Of a stretch of 64,000 nucleotides of DNA, positions 54,822 through 63,403 are shown in pieces; the stretch's first letter is position 1, and each line of letters begins with the position of its first letter. A program made the position numbers and the translations under genes. The DNA is taken from assembly GCF_013403565.1 (NCBI RefSeq), contig NZ_CP058627.1:2914001-2978000 (forward strand), given 5' to 3'. The notes under the pieces were generated by a model. That model had not been told where the DNA came from. It was given only the letters and a program-made list of their open reading frames with translations, and made no database searches. This stretch comes from Chitinibacter bivalviorum (GTDB taxonomy: Bacteria > Pseudomonadota > Gammaproteobacteria > Burkholderiales > Chitinibacteraceae).

Positions 54822-55817
54822 ATGACTTTATTATCAGTAAACAATCTGGGCGTCGATTTCACGACGCACGATGGCGTGGTCAGCGCAGTCAATGGGGTGT
54901 CATTTGAGCTTGATCGCGGCCAGACGCTCGGTATTGTCGGTGAATCCGGCTCGGGCAAAAGCCAGACCGTGCTGGCAATGATGGGCTTGCTGGCCAAAAA
55001 TGGTAAAACCAGCGGGCAGGTGCTGTTTGAAGGCCAAGATCTGCTGACAATGCGCACGCGGGAGTTAAATCGTATTCGCGGCAATCGCGTCGCGATGATT
55101 TTCCAGGACCCGATGACCTCCTTGAATCCGTATCTGACCGTTGAGCGTCAGATGACTGAGGTATTGGAGCTGCACAAGAATATGACGCGTCGTGCGGCCA
55201 AAACGCGCGCGATTGAATTGCTCGAAGCGGTCAAAATCCCCGAAGCTGCACGCCGGGTTGATATGTATCCGCATGAGTTTTCGGGCGGGATGCGCCAGCG
55301 CGTGATGATCGCGATGGCGCTGCTGTGCGAGCCGGAAGTCTTGATCGCCGACGAGCCAACGACGGCGCTTGATGTGACCGTACAGGCGCAGATTATTACC
55401 TTAATGCGCGATTTGCAGCGCGACTTTGGCACGGCGATTGTGATGATTACGCACGATCTGGGCGTGGTCGCTGGTCTGTGTGATCGCGTGATGGTGATGT
55501 ATGGCGGCCGCGTGATGGAGCAGGGTACGGCTGATCAAGTGTTCTACCAGCCTAGCCACCCCTATACCGTGGGCTTGCTCGGCGCCTTGCCGCGTCTCGA
55601 TCACGATGGCGATACGCTGGTGTCGATTCCGGGGAATCCGCCCAATATGGCGCACATGCCCAAAGGCTGTGCGTTTAGCGAGCGTTGTACGCTGGTTGGC
55701 GAGCTGTGTCATGCCGAGCGCCCTGCACTGCAAACATTAGACACGGGCGTCCTGCGCGCTTGTCATAAATCGCTGGCCGAAGTTCAGCAACTCAAGGAGA
55801 TGAGCCATGTCCGCTGA
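54822..55817 (+). CDS. oppD: Oligopeptide ABC transporter ATP-binding protein OppD
   Basis: This is 331 residues. Walker [11 protein letters not shown] (about 41–50), signature [14 protein letters not shown], Walker [14 protein letters not shown]-loop MITHDLGVV. The C-terminal Cys-rich extension (CAFSERCTLVGELC) is in place, as in the Opp/Dpp ATPases. It overlaps oppF by 11 bases. Confidence 0.95.
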   Translation: MTLLSVNNLGVDFTTHDGVVSAVNGVSFELDRGQTLGIVGESGSGKSQTVLAMMGLLAKNGKTSGQVLFEGQDLLTMRTRELNRIRGNRVAMIFQDPMTSLNPYLTVERQMTEVLELHKNMTRRAAKTRAIELLEAVKIPEAARRVDMYPHEFSGGMRQRVMIAMALLCEPEVLIADEPTTALDVTVQAQIITLMRDLQRDFGTAIVMITHDLGVVAGLCDRVMVMYGGRVMEQGTADQVFYQPSHPYTVGLLGALPRLDHDGDTLVSIPGNPPNMAHMPKGCAFSERCTLVGELCHAERPALQTLDTGVLRACHKSLAEVQQLKEMSHVR

Positions 55818-56817
55818 ACAAAGCGCAGTAAACAGTGATGCGCCCATCTTGACGGTGCGCGATTTGAAAGTGCATTTCAAGGTTAAAAGCGATAAAGGCT
55901 TATTTCAGCCAACGCGTACCTTGAAAGCGGTTGATGGGGTTTCGTTTGAGCTGCGTGCTGGCGAAACGCTGGGTATCGTCGGCGAATCGGGTTGTGGTAA
56001 GTCGACCTTATCGCGCGGTATTTTGAATCTGATTCCGGCTTCGGGCGGTGAAATTGTCTGGCTGGGCCGCGAGCTGCACAAGGCCAGCGCCCGCGAATGG
56101 CAAGCCGTGCGCCGCGAAGTGCAAATGATTTTCCAAGACCCGCTCGCGTCTTTAGACCCGCGGATGACGGTGGCGCAAATCATCGCCGAGCCGCTGCACA
56201 CGCATTACCCCGAGCTGGGTAAAGAAGAAGTCATGAATCGCGTGCGTGCCATGATGAAGCGCGTCGGTCTGACCGAGCAGCAGATCAATCGCTATCCACA
56301 CGAATTTTCGGGTGGCCAGTGCCAGCGCATTGGTATCGCCTGTGCGCTGATTTTGCAGCCCAAATTGATTATTTGCGACGAGCCCGTGTCCGCGCTCGAC
56401 GTGTCAATTCAGGCGCAAATTATCAATCTACTCAAAGAATTGCAGCAGGAAATGGGGCTGGCGCTGATTTTCATCGCGCACGATCTGGCGGTGGTGAAGC
56501 ATATTTCCGATCGTATTTTGGTGATGTATCTGGGCCGCGAAATGGAATTGGCCGAGAAACACGCGCTGTATGATCATCCGCAGCACCCCTACACCAAGGC
56601 GCTGTTGTCGGCGATCCCGATTCCCGATCCAGAGCTGGAACGCAAAAAAGTGATTCAGATCTTGCAAGGCGATCTGCCATCACCGATCAACCCGCCATCG
56701 GGTTGCGTATTCCGCACGCGTTGCCCGCAAGCGCAAGCCATTTGCAGCGAGCAAACACCGCAATTGCGCCGCGTCAGCGAGCAAAGTCAGGTGAGCTGTC
56801 TGATCTCGGCAAATTAA
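55807..56817 (+). CDS. oppF: Oligopeptide ABC transporter ATP-binding protein OppF
   Basis: This is 336 residues, with AAGGAG just before the ATG inside oppD. Walker [10 protein letters not shown], signature FSGGQCQRIGIACA (Cys where Arg is more usual), Walker B LIICDEPVSALD, H-loop FIAHDLAVV and terminal CVFRTRCPQAQAIC. Last gene of the oppBCDF unit; its probable terminator lies 340 bases on, beyond a MITE-like insertion. Confidence 0.95.
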   Translation: MSAEQSAVNSDAPILTVRDLKVHFKVKSDKGLFQPTRTLKAVDGVSFELRAGETLGIVGESGCGKSTLSRGILNLIPASGGEIVWLGRELHKASAREWQAVRREVQMIFQDPLASLDPRMTVAQIIAEPLHTHYPELGKEEVMNRVRAMMKRVGLTEQQINRYPHEFSGGQCQRIGIACALILQPKLIICDEPVSALDVSIQAQIINLLKELQQEMGLALIFIAHDLAVVKHISDRILVMYLGREMELAEKHALYDHPQHPYTKALLSAIPIPDPELERKKVIQILQGDLPSPINPPSGCVFRTRCPQAQAICSEQTPQLRRVSEQSQVSCLISAN

Positions 56818-56900
56818 ACAATAGATGCCCTGGTGGGGTATGTTGATGCATGTATTGAATGTTATAGAGTTTATGCTTATACCTAATTAATGATGGGGCC

Positions 56901-57085
56901 TGTTCAGATAACGTGTTGATAACAAGAATCGTAGGGTGGGTTAGCCCCTTAGGGCGTAACCCACCGTGACGCGACATAAAGAAAAGCAGCGTAACGGTGG
57001 GTTACGGCTTAGCCTAACCCACCCTACGAATATCGTTTTTCCTAGTCAAACCAAGTTCTGTTCATATCAACACATAATCTGAACA
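56901..57085 (+). mobile_element. MITE-like element, copy 1 (185 bp)
   Basis: Terminal inverted repeats: TGTTCAGATAACGTGTTGAT at the left faces ATCAACACATAATCTGAACA at the right. An inner palindrome is built from CGTAGGGTGGGTTA and TAACCCACC blocks. There is no coding capacity. By eye it matches the reverse complement of 62447–62631 at 184 of 185 positions. It sits between oppF and a strong hairpin terminator, so it may have inserted inside the 3' end of that transcription unit. Confidence 0.8.
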
Positions 57086-57156
57086 TGCCCTTAATTATGG
57101 TGAAAATGCTGACTAAATAACTCAGTAGCAGCAATGTAGCATCTAATCAGCCCATT

Positions 57157-57186
57157 AAAACGGCCAGCCTGCGAGCTGGCCGTTTT
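57157..57186. terminator. Bidirectional-type terminator after oppF
   Basis: AAAACGGCCAGC pairs with GCTGGCCGTTTT around a 6-base loop. It is most simply the oppF terminator, now displaced by the 185-bp element. Confidence 0.8.
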
Positions 57187-57415
57187 GATTTTCAGCTCTG
57201 GCGCGCTGCGCGCACCGATAGGATGGATGAAACAAGCGATCAGATCATTCTCGCTATTGAATCTAGAGGGGCTCTCTACGACTGATTGAAGCAAAATTGG
57301 CTGCACTCTGATTGAGTTAGCATAAATTCAGCCGATTTTTTATGACATATGTTTTCAATTAAATATTGGCGGGTGTAAGATTTGTGGGGTGTTATTTTTG
57401 ATAAATGAATAAATT
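57187..57415. other. Upstream region of the erythromycin-esterase-family gene
   Basis: 229 bases, AT-rich toward the 3' end; probably promoter and leader. No gene or clear operator found. Confidence 0.4.
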
Positions 57416-58684
57416 ATGAAAGGTATTCTGGGGTTAATTCTTATAATTTCGCTGGCTGCCTGTGGTGGTGGCGGTACAGGAGGCGGTGGTGCCTCTGTGG
57501 GGGCTGATACCAGCAATCTCAAAAATTCGATTCAAGCGCTATCGTCTAGCTCGATTGATTCCTTAAGCGACGCCGAGTTAGCCAATTTTGGCAAGGCGGT
57601 CGGTGACGCAAAAATCGTGGTCCTCACCGAACCTTCGCATGGCATCGCACAAGTTATGGATTTCAATGCCCGTCTGATCCGCTATCTGCACGAAAACAAG
57701 GGCTTTGATGTGCTTTTGATCGAAAGCGGGATGTTCGATATTGCGAATATGAATGAATTGAAGCAAACCAAAGCAATGCCCTACAGCGTTTCAGCTCCGG
57801 GGCGGGTTTATTTTGGTTTTTCGCGTTCAAGCAACGGGCAAAAGATGTTTGCCTACCTGGATCAAACGCAAACTAGCAGCAAACCAATGGCACTGGCCGG
57901 TGTTGATGTGATGATGGAAGGTGTTGCTTCGACTGGGCTGTTTGTTTCTCGACTTGAAGCGCGTCTGCAGGCGCGTAATGCTGCTGTACTGCTGGATCCG
58001 CAATGGAATACGTTTAAAACGATCGCACAACGAGTTAGTGCCAATCCAGAATACACCGATCCACCTGCTGAGCTATCGGTTTTCAATCGCATTCTGGGGC
58101 TGGTGAAAACCGAATTTTGTACCGCCCCTGCCAGTAATCAGTACAGTTTTGATTCGGATGGATTTTGGTGTCGTGCTGTAAATAGTATTGGTGGAACTGC
58201 AGCATACGTCTGGAATACACCGAAAGTGCTGGACTATAGCGCCCGCGATCATGAAGCGGGCAATAACGCGGTTTGGTTGATGGATGGCCCGTTTGCCGGC
58301 AAAAAGGCGATCTTAGTCACCCATGCATTGCATGGCTTTAACACGGGGTCTTCTGCCCAAGAAAGCACCGGTAGCGTCCTGGCGAACCGCTATGGTGCAC
58401 AAATTCACACCACGAATATTACTGCAGGCAAAGTGCTCAGCCCCGATGAAGTCATCGTGCGAGGTATGTTGGAATACGAGCTAGACCAAGTGGGCGTTCT
58501 GGCGTATATGCCATATCCCGCCGATGACAGCGCCCGCTCTGAGGTGGGCAAGCTGAGTATTCGTGAGAACAATCTAGTGTCTTCGATCCCCAACCGTTTT
58601 GGTCGTGCGTATCAAAGCCTGTTTTATGTCCGCCAGATTAGCTACATCACGCCCAATTGGACCGCTTACCCCACAGTCTATTGA
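57416..58684 (+). CDS. Erythromycin esterase family lipoprotein
   Basis: This is 422 residues. The signal sequence ends in lipobox SLAAC (about Cys16), followed by a Gly-rich tether, so the enzyme is lipid-anchored outside the cytoplasm. The core shows the family's N-terminal motif as LTEPSHGIAQ (about 73–82; EATHG-like in Ere proteins), an ESGMFD segment and RDHEAGNNAVWL (about 280), matching the R-E-x2-M-A-x-N region. Known relatives hydrolyse macrolide rings, but many members have other, unknown substrates. Resistance should not be assumed. It has its own terminator and lies between the two MITE-like elements. Confidence 0.82.
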   Translation: MKGILGLILIISLAACGGGGTGGGGASVGADTSNLKNSIQALSSSSIDSLSDAELANFGKAVGDAKIVVLTEPSHGIAQVMDFNARLIRYLHENKGFDVLLIESGMFDIANMNELKQTKAMPYSVSAPGRVYFGFSRSSNGQKMFAYLDQTQTSSKPMALAGVDVMMEGVASTGLFVSRLEARLQARNAAVLLDPQWNTFKTIAQRVSANPEYTDPPAELSVFNRILGLVKTEFCTAPASNQYSFDSDGFWCRAVNSIGGTAAYVWNTPKVLDYSARDHEAGNNAVWLMDGPFAGKKAILVTHALHGFNTGSSAQESTGSVLANRYGAQIHTTNITAGKVLSPDEVIVRGMLEYELDQVGVLAYMPYPADDSARSEVGKLSIRENNLVSSIPNRFGRAYQSLFYVRQISYITPNWTAYPTVY

Positions 58685-58696
58685 GTGAAGGTATGA

Positions 58697-58730
58697 ACTC
58701 AAAATGCCCGCAGATCCGGGCATTTTGAGT
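58697..58730 (+). terminator. Strong hairpin terminator
   Basis: ACTCAAAATGCCCG pairs perfectly with CGGGCATTTTGAGT (14 bp, 6-base loop), 12 bases after the esterase-family gene. Confidence 0.82.
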
Positions 58731-58879
58731 GCAGGCGAAAAGCAGGGCTTTGCGCTTTTTTGCCTTATTGCCTCCACTTAAGGCTTCAATTGAGCGTTTC
58801 AGGCTAAAAGTCGAGCGTTTGAGCATAAACTGCGTATCCACTCGTATATATGATGAAGGCTCTTTCACAGGAGCCCATC

Positions 58880-59413
58880 ATGAAACTCATCGCCACACTC
58901 ATTGCCACCACGTTTTGCGCTGCGAGCGTATTTGCCGCTGATTTCCAGCTCAGCAGCACCGACCTGAAAGCCAATCAAGCCATGAGCAAACAGCAAGAGT
59001 TTGCTGGCTTTGGCTGTGATGGCGCGAATCAATCGCCACAGTTGCAATGGAAAAATGCACCAGCGGGTACCAAAAGCTTTGCCATTACGGTGTATGACCC
59101 CGATGCACCGACAGGCAGCGGCTGGTGGCACTGGGGCGTGGTGAATATCCCCGCTAGCGTTAATTCGGTGGCGACCGGTAGTGTCCCAGCGGGCGCAGTG
59201 CAAACACGCACCGACTTTGGTACTGCGGCCTATGGCGGCGCTTGCCCACCTGCCGGAGATAAAGCGCACCGTTATATTCATACCGTGTGGGCGCTGGACG
59301 TCGAGCAATTGCCACTCGATGCCAATGCCAGCGGCGCATTGGTCGGCTACATGCTCAATGCGCATCAATTGGGCAAAGCGCAATTGACCACGACGTATCA
59401 GCGGGCTAAATAA
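58880..59413 (+). CDS. YbhB/YbcL-type PEBP family protein, exported
   Basis: This is 177 residues from the ATG at 58880 (AGGAG upstream); the ATG at 58850 would bury the signal peptide (KLIATLIATTFCAASVFA). Family core: GANQSPQLQWKNAPAGTKSFAI, split over residues 42–63, then YDPDAPTGSGWWHWGVVNIP and YGGACPPAGDKAHRYI, which supply the ligand pocket. Bacterial PEBP homologues have no settled function. An AraC regulator follows 75 bases later. Confidence 0.93.
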   Translation: MKLIATLIATTFCAASVFAADFQLSSTDLKANQAMSKQQEFAGFGCDGANQSPQLQWKNAPAGTKSFAITVYDPDAPTGSGWWHWGVVNIPASVNSVATGSVPAGAVQTRTDFGTAAYGGACPPAGDKAHRYIHTVWALDVEQLPLDANASGALVGYMLNAHQLGKAQLTTTYQRAK

Positions 59414-59488
59414 ACAGTGTGCGGTGGAGCGTATCCACCGCACATTATTTCACATACCCTATTGTATTGATCCCGACCCCCATCGCGA

Positions 59489-60298
59489 ATGAACTCCATG
59501 AGCCAAGTCCAAACTCGCCAGATTCAGCAAAGCGTGATCCTTGCCAAAGCCACTCAGCAATTGCGTGAAGTGACTTGCCTGCAAGCAACCTTGATGCGCA
59601 TCGTGCATGGCGAAAAGCACATCTGGATGAATGAGCAAACGCATATTGCGCGGCGAGGTGATTTGCTGATTGCGCCCGCAGGCATGCAGCTGACGTTGAG
59701 CAATCATCCCGATGCGCATGGCTACGCGTGTGAAGTGCTGGCCTTAGATGCGACTTTAATCCAGCATTTTCGCAGCAGTTACCCCGAGGCGATTCAAGCG
59801 GTGATGCAAAATCCACCCAGGTTGTGCGAGAAAATCACGCCGATGATTGAACATCTGTGGGATGAGGTGTTTGCCGCCACAGCCAGCCATGAACCCGCGC
59901 AATTATTGCAACACCGCGCCGAAGGGCTATTGCTGGCGATGACGATGGCAGGCTACGGCGTGTCTTTTTTGCTCAATCGCAGCGATTCGCTCGCCGAACG
60001 CGTCCAGCATTTGATCATGTTGCATCCGGCGCAAGACTGGACGGTAGATGCGATGGCCAAGCAGCTCAATCTAGGCGCCTCGACTTTGCGGCGGCAGCTC
60101 GATAAAGAAGGCCAATCGTTTCGCGATTTGCTTGAGCAAGTGCGGCTGAATATGGCGCTAGGGTTGATACAAACGTCCAAGCAGGCGATCGGTCAGATCG
60201 CCTTGCAATGCGGCTATGCGTCGGCCTCGCGTTTTAGCGCGCGCTTTCAGCAGCAATTTGGCGTCAAACCGATGCAGCTTCGCGCCACGGTGATGTAG
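59489..60298 (+). CDS. AraC-family transcriptional regulator
   Basis: This is 269 residues; the ATG at 59498 is an alternative start. The N-terminal cupin-like sensor (about 15–120) contains MNEQTHIARRGDLLIAPAG. The C-terminal double helix-turn-helix (about 168–265) contains WTVDAMAKQLNLGASTLRRQ and the family signature IGQIALQCGYASASRFSARF. It converges with the LysR gene. Likely target is the upstream PEBP gene or its own promoter. Confidence 0.9.
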   Translation: MNSMSQVQTRQIQQSVILAKATQQLREVTCLQATLMRIVHGEKHIWMNEQTHIARRGDLLIAPAGMQLTLSNHPDAHGYACEVLALDATLIQHFRSSYPEAIQAVMQNPPRLCEKITPMIEHLWDEVFAATASHEPAQLLQHRAEGLLLAMTMAGYGVSFLLNRSDSLAERVQHLIMLHPAQDWTVDAMAKQLNLGASTLRRQLDKEGQSFRDLLEQVRLNMALGLIQTSKQAIGQIALQCGYASASRFSARFQQQFGVKPMQLRATVM

Positions 60299-60307
60299 TC
60301 GGGCGCA

Positions 60308-61207
60308 TCAATTGAGCGCGCTGTTTTCCTTCAACGCCTGCGCCATAAAATCGACAAAAGCGCGGATTTTGGCCGAGCCGTGGCGGCCTTCGCGGTGAAC
60401 GATGTGAATCGGTAACGGTTTGGGCTCGAATTCGCCGAGTACTGTTTTTAATTCGCCACTCTGTAAATACGCCGCCACCTGATACGACATCAGCCGCGTA
60501 ATCCCCGCGCCATGACGCACCGCTGAAATCGCGCCGTCATTGCTGGTGACGGTCATTCTGGGCTTGATGCGCACGATCTTGCTCTGGTCATCGTCGCCAA
60601 ATTTCCACTCAATCGTCGGGCTAATGCTGCTGGCGGCGACGATCTGGTGATTGAGCAGATCGGCCGGCGTGTTTGGAATGCCGTATTGCGCCAGATAATC
60701 TGGTGAAGCGCACAGCACGCGTCGCACTTGCCCCACCCGTATTGCCCGCATTGTGCTGTCTGGCAAGGCGCCGATGCGGATACCCACATCGACACCTTCC
60801 TCCAACATATTGACCACGCGATCGAGAAACATCGCGGCGACATCCACATCAGGATAGCGCTGCAAAAATTTCACCACCTGCGGCATCACATACAGTTGGC
60901 CAAATAGCACGGGCGCGGTAATCGTTAAATGGCCACGCGGCTCGGCATTCACACCAGCCGCGACCTCGTCGGCCTCTTGCACCTCGGCCAGAATGCGTCG
61001 CGCATCATCCAGATAGCGCTGCCCTGCGTCGGTGACGCGCACATAGCGCGTAGTGCGGTTGAGCAACTTCACGCCGAGGTCTTCTTCCAGCGCCGCGACA
61101 GCGCGGGTCACCGCAGGAGGTGACATCGCCAGCTTGCGCGCCGCAGCGGCAAAGCTCTCCGTTTCGGCCACCGCGACGTAGACGCTCATCTGATGAAAAC
61201 GATCCAT
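60308..61207 (-). CDS. LysR-family transcriptional regulator
   Basis: This is 299 residues. The N-terminal HTH (ESFAAAARKLAMSPPAVTRA) is followed by a substrate-binding domain (about 90–295). It is the DmlR/CrgA-like group common near small redox operons. It is divergent from the carboxymuconolactone-decarboxylase-family gene, with 125 bases between the two starts, and is its likely controller. Confidence 0.92.
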   Translation of the reverse strand: MDRFHQMSVYVAVAETESFAAAARKLAMSPPAVTRAVAALEEDLGVKLLNRTTRYVRVTDAGQRYLDDARRILAEVQEADEVAAGVNAEPRGHLTITAPVLFGQLYVMPQVVKFLQRYPDVDVAAMFLDRVVNMLEEGVDVGIRIGALPDSTMRAIRVGQVRRVLCASPDYLAQYGIPNTPADLLNHQIVAASSISPTIEWKFGDDDQSKIVRIKPRMTVTSNDGAISAVRHGAGITRLMSYQVAAYLQSGELKTVLGEFEPKPLPIHIVHREGRHGSAKIRAFVDFMAQALKENSALN

Positions 61208-61332
61208 AATTTATTCCATTTAACGCAACAATCTATTGTCTACGATGTGGATTCTTCTTTCAAGTGAAGATCGGCACAATGCACTCATTCGCTCAGAACG
61301 CAGCGAACTTCTTAAATCTAAAGGAAAAAATC

Positions 61333-61869
61333 ATGAGCCGCATTAATGTCGTTACGACTGAAACCGCCACAGCCGAACAACAAGCTTTGTTTGACGCGAT
61401 CCACGCCCAACTGGGCATCGTACCGAACTTTTTGAAGGTATTTGCCAACTCACCAGCGGCACTGCGCGCCTTCCTTGGCCTGCACGGCATTGCCAAAGAA
61501 GGCAGTCTGGATTTGCCAACGCGTGAACGCATCGCCTTGGCCTTGGCGCAGCAAAACTCGTGCGAATACTGCCTGTCTGCACACACCGCGATTGGTAAAG
61601 GCGCAGGTTTGAATGGTGATGAAATCGCCGCCAACCGTGCTGGTACCAGCCAAGACGCTAAAGCTGCCATCGCCGTCAAATTGGCACGCTCGCTGGCGGA
61701 ACACAAAGGTGAAATCACCACCGCCGAGCTGATCGAAGCACGTAACGCCGGTTTCACCGATGCCGACATCGTCGAAATCATTACGCATGTGGGCATGAAT
61801 TTGCTGACCAATATTTTGGGCAAAGCCAGCCGTTTGGAAATCGATTTCCCGAAAGTGACCTTGGCTTAA
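61333..61869 (+). CDS. Carboxymuconolactone decarboxylase / AhpD-like protein
   Basis: This is 178 residues from the ATG at 61333 (AAGGA upstream); the earlier ATG at 61264 is unsupported. The core has the AhpD-like redox motif CEYCLSAH (Cys-x2-Cys-x3-His, about 78–85) after RERIALALAQQNS, so a peroxidase or thiol-reducing role is more likely than decarboxylation. It is followed 60 bases later by a YHS protein, probably co-transcribed, and lies opposite a LysR regulator that may sense redox or aromatic signals. Confidence 0.9.
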   Translation: MSRINVVTTETATAEQQALFDAIHAQLGIVPNFLKVFANSPAALRAFLGLHGIAKEGSLDLPTRERIALALAQQNSCEYCLSAHTAIGKGAGLNGDEIAANRAGTSQDAKAAIAVKLARSLAEHKGEITTAELIEARNAGFTDADIVEIITHVGMNLLTNILGKASRLEIDFPKVTLA

Positions 61870-61929
61870 TTTTTGGCATTACCCCGCAGTCGAATTAACA
61901 CACAAACAGTTATGAAAAGGACTTTTACC

Positions 61930-62427
61930 ATGTTGAACATCTCTAAATCGATTATCGCCGCCGCTTTAGTTTCTGGCTTTGCCACGCTCGCGGTATTGCC
62001 TGGCACGGCCATGGCTTACGACGAAAATTCCACCGCCGCGATCAATATTGATCAACAAGGCGTGGGCTTAAAAGGCTACGACCCCGTGGCGTATTTCACC
62101 GCCAAAGCGCCGACGCTGGGCAACGCCGCGTACAGCGCGCAGCACGATGGCGTGACTTATCACTTTGCGTCAAAAGCCAATCGCGACAAATTCACCGCGA
62201 ACCCAGCGCACTATGCGCCGCAATTTGGGGGCTTCTGCGCGATGGGTGTGGCGCTGGATAAAAAGCTCGATGGTGATCCGCAAGCGTGGAAAATCGTGGA
62301 TGGCAAGCTGTATCTGAATGTGAATAAAGAAGTTCAGAAAAAATGGCTGGAAGACGTACCGGGCAACCTGAAGAAAGCCAATACCGAGTGGCCACAAATC
62401 AAAGATAAAGCACCGAAAGATTTGTGA
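61930..62427 (+). CDS. Exported YHS-domain protein
   Basis: This is 165 residues from the ATG at 61930, with AAAAGGA nine bases upstream; in-frame ATGs at 61912 and 61873 are alternatives. The signal peptide (about 1–29, ending TAMA) precedes a YHS domain: LKGYDPVAYFTAKAP and GVTYHFASKANRDKFTANP, then FGGFCAMGVALDKK. YHS domains are often linked to metal handling. Here the only Cys is in FGGFCAMG. The MITE-like element begins 20 bases after its stop. Confidence 0.9.
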   Translation: MLNISKSIIAAALVSGFATLAVLPGTAMAYDENSTAAINIDQQGVGLKGYDPVAYFTAKAPTLGNAAYSAQHDGVTYHFASKANRDKFTANPAHYAPQFGGFCAMGVALDKKLDGDPQAWKIVDGKLYLNVNKEVQKKWLEDVPGNLKKANTEWPQIKDKAPKDL

Positions 62428-62446
62428 TCGCATATTTATCAGGCCA

Positions 62447-62631
62447 TGTTCAGATTATGTGTTGATATGAACAAAACTTGGTTTGACTAGGAAAAACGAT
62501 ATTCGTAGGGTGGGTTAGGCTAAGCCGTAACCCACCGTTACGCTGCTTTTCTTTATGTCGCGTCACGGTGGGTTACGCCCTAAGGGGCTAACCCACCCTA
62601 CGATTCTTGTTATCAACACGTTATCTGAACA
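62447..62631 (-). mobile_element. MITE-like element, copy 2 (185 bp, inverted relative to copy 1)
   Basis: By eye this differs from the reverse complement of 56901–57085 at a single base. It has the same terminal inverted repeats (TGTTCAGAT and ATCTGAACA). It encodes nothing. With copy 1 it brackets about 5.4 kb carrying six genes. Confidence 0.8.
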
Positions 62632-62725
62632 TGCCCATTTATCAGTGGGTATATGGATAAAGGCCTTATTTAATATTGATTAAATCAATATACCCAAGTA
62701 ATCCGTTCTCAATCAAGGAGGCGCC

Positions 62726-62992
62726 ATGTCCACCATCACCATGTATAGCACCCGTTCCTGCCCATTTTGTGTGCAGGCCGAAAACCTGCTGGCGCGTAAA
62801 GGGCTGGCGGTCAACAAGATTCTGGTCGACCAAAATCAGGATGAATTTGTCACCATGGTCGAGCGCACCGCGCGTCGCTCGGTACCGCAAATCTTTATTG
62901 GCGAGCGGCATGTTGGTGGTTTTACCGATCTGGTGGCGATTGATCAATCGGGTCAGCTCGCGCAATGGTTAGCCAGCGCCGAGCCCGTCTAA
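62726..62992 (+). CDS. grxC: Glutaredoxin 3
   Basis: This is 88 residues, the usual size. [15 protein letters not shown] carries the dithiol active site CPFC (12–15). [17 protein letters not shown] carries the cis-Pro and the glutathione-binding GGF. It reduces disulfides with glutathione in the cytoplasm. The GGAGG ribosome site is strong. A small BufA-like gene follows 11 bases later. Confidence 0.95.
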   Translation: MSTITMYSTRSCPFCVQAENLLARKGLAVNKILVDQNQDEFVTMVERTARRSVPQIFIGERHVGGFTDLVAIDQSGQLAQWLASAEPV

Positions 62993-63003
62993 AAGGAATC
63001 GTG

Positions 63004-63231
63004 ATGGATCACAAACAATTGATACTGAGCAGTGCCTTCGCAACCCTCTCTGCCGTGCTGGCGCTGGCCGCCCAGCCCACGCTGGCGGCTGATGCCAGCA
63101 AAGAAAAATGCTTTGGCATCGCTAAAGCAGGCGGCAACGATTGCGCGGCCAATGGCCACTCTTGCGCAGGCATGGCCAAAAAAGCCAACGACGGCAAAGA
63201 GTGGAAGCTCGTTGCCAATGCCTCGAATTAA
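63004..63231 (+). CDS. DUF2282 / BufA1-type small periplasmic protein
   Basis: This is 75 residues from the ATG at 63004 (AAGGA upstream). The signal peptide (about 1–28, ending TLAA) precedes a Cys-rich core, [20 protein letters not shown], and then [14 protein letters not shown], which matches DUF2282, the precursor family of bufferin-type copper metallophores. In known bufferin operons a DUF692 enzyme (BufB) and its partner (BufC) follow; none is found in the remaining 770 bases. It is co-oriented with grxC and ends in a terminator. Confidence 0.85.
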   Translation: MDHKQLILSSAFATLSAVLALAAQPTLAADASKEKCFGIAKAGGNDCAANGHSCAGMAKKANDGKEWKLVANASN

Positions 63232-63289
63232 AAGGCTCGCTCAGCCCGCTGTAACTGATTTTTTGTCTGTTCTCCTCTCTGATGTTTTG

Positions 63290-63336
63290 CCCCTTCAATC
63301 CGGCACGCTCCGGCCAAAATTGAAGGGGATTTTTTT
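63290..63336 (+). terminator. Rho-independent terminator
   Basis: CCCCTTCAAT pairs with ATTGAAGGGG over a 19-base loop that can pair further internally (CCGG...CCGG), followed by TTTTTTT. Confidence 0.88.
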
Positions 63337-63403
63337 AGCGCAAGGTGTAAGAAGCGCGCACTTTGCCCGACTTAAACCCTAAATACTGCTTAAGGAAACC
63401 GCC

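Noticed and set aside
57416..58684. Calling the erythromycin-esterase-family gene a macrolide resistance gene
   Set aside because: Family membership alone does not show drug hydrolysis. The lipoprotein anchor and changed motif argue for caution.
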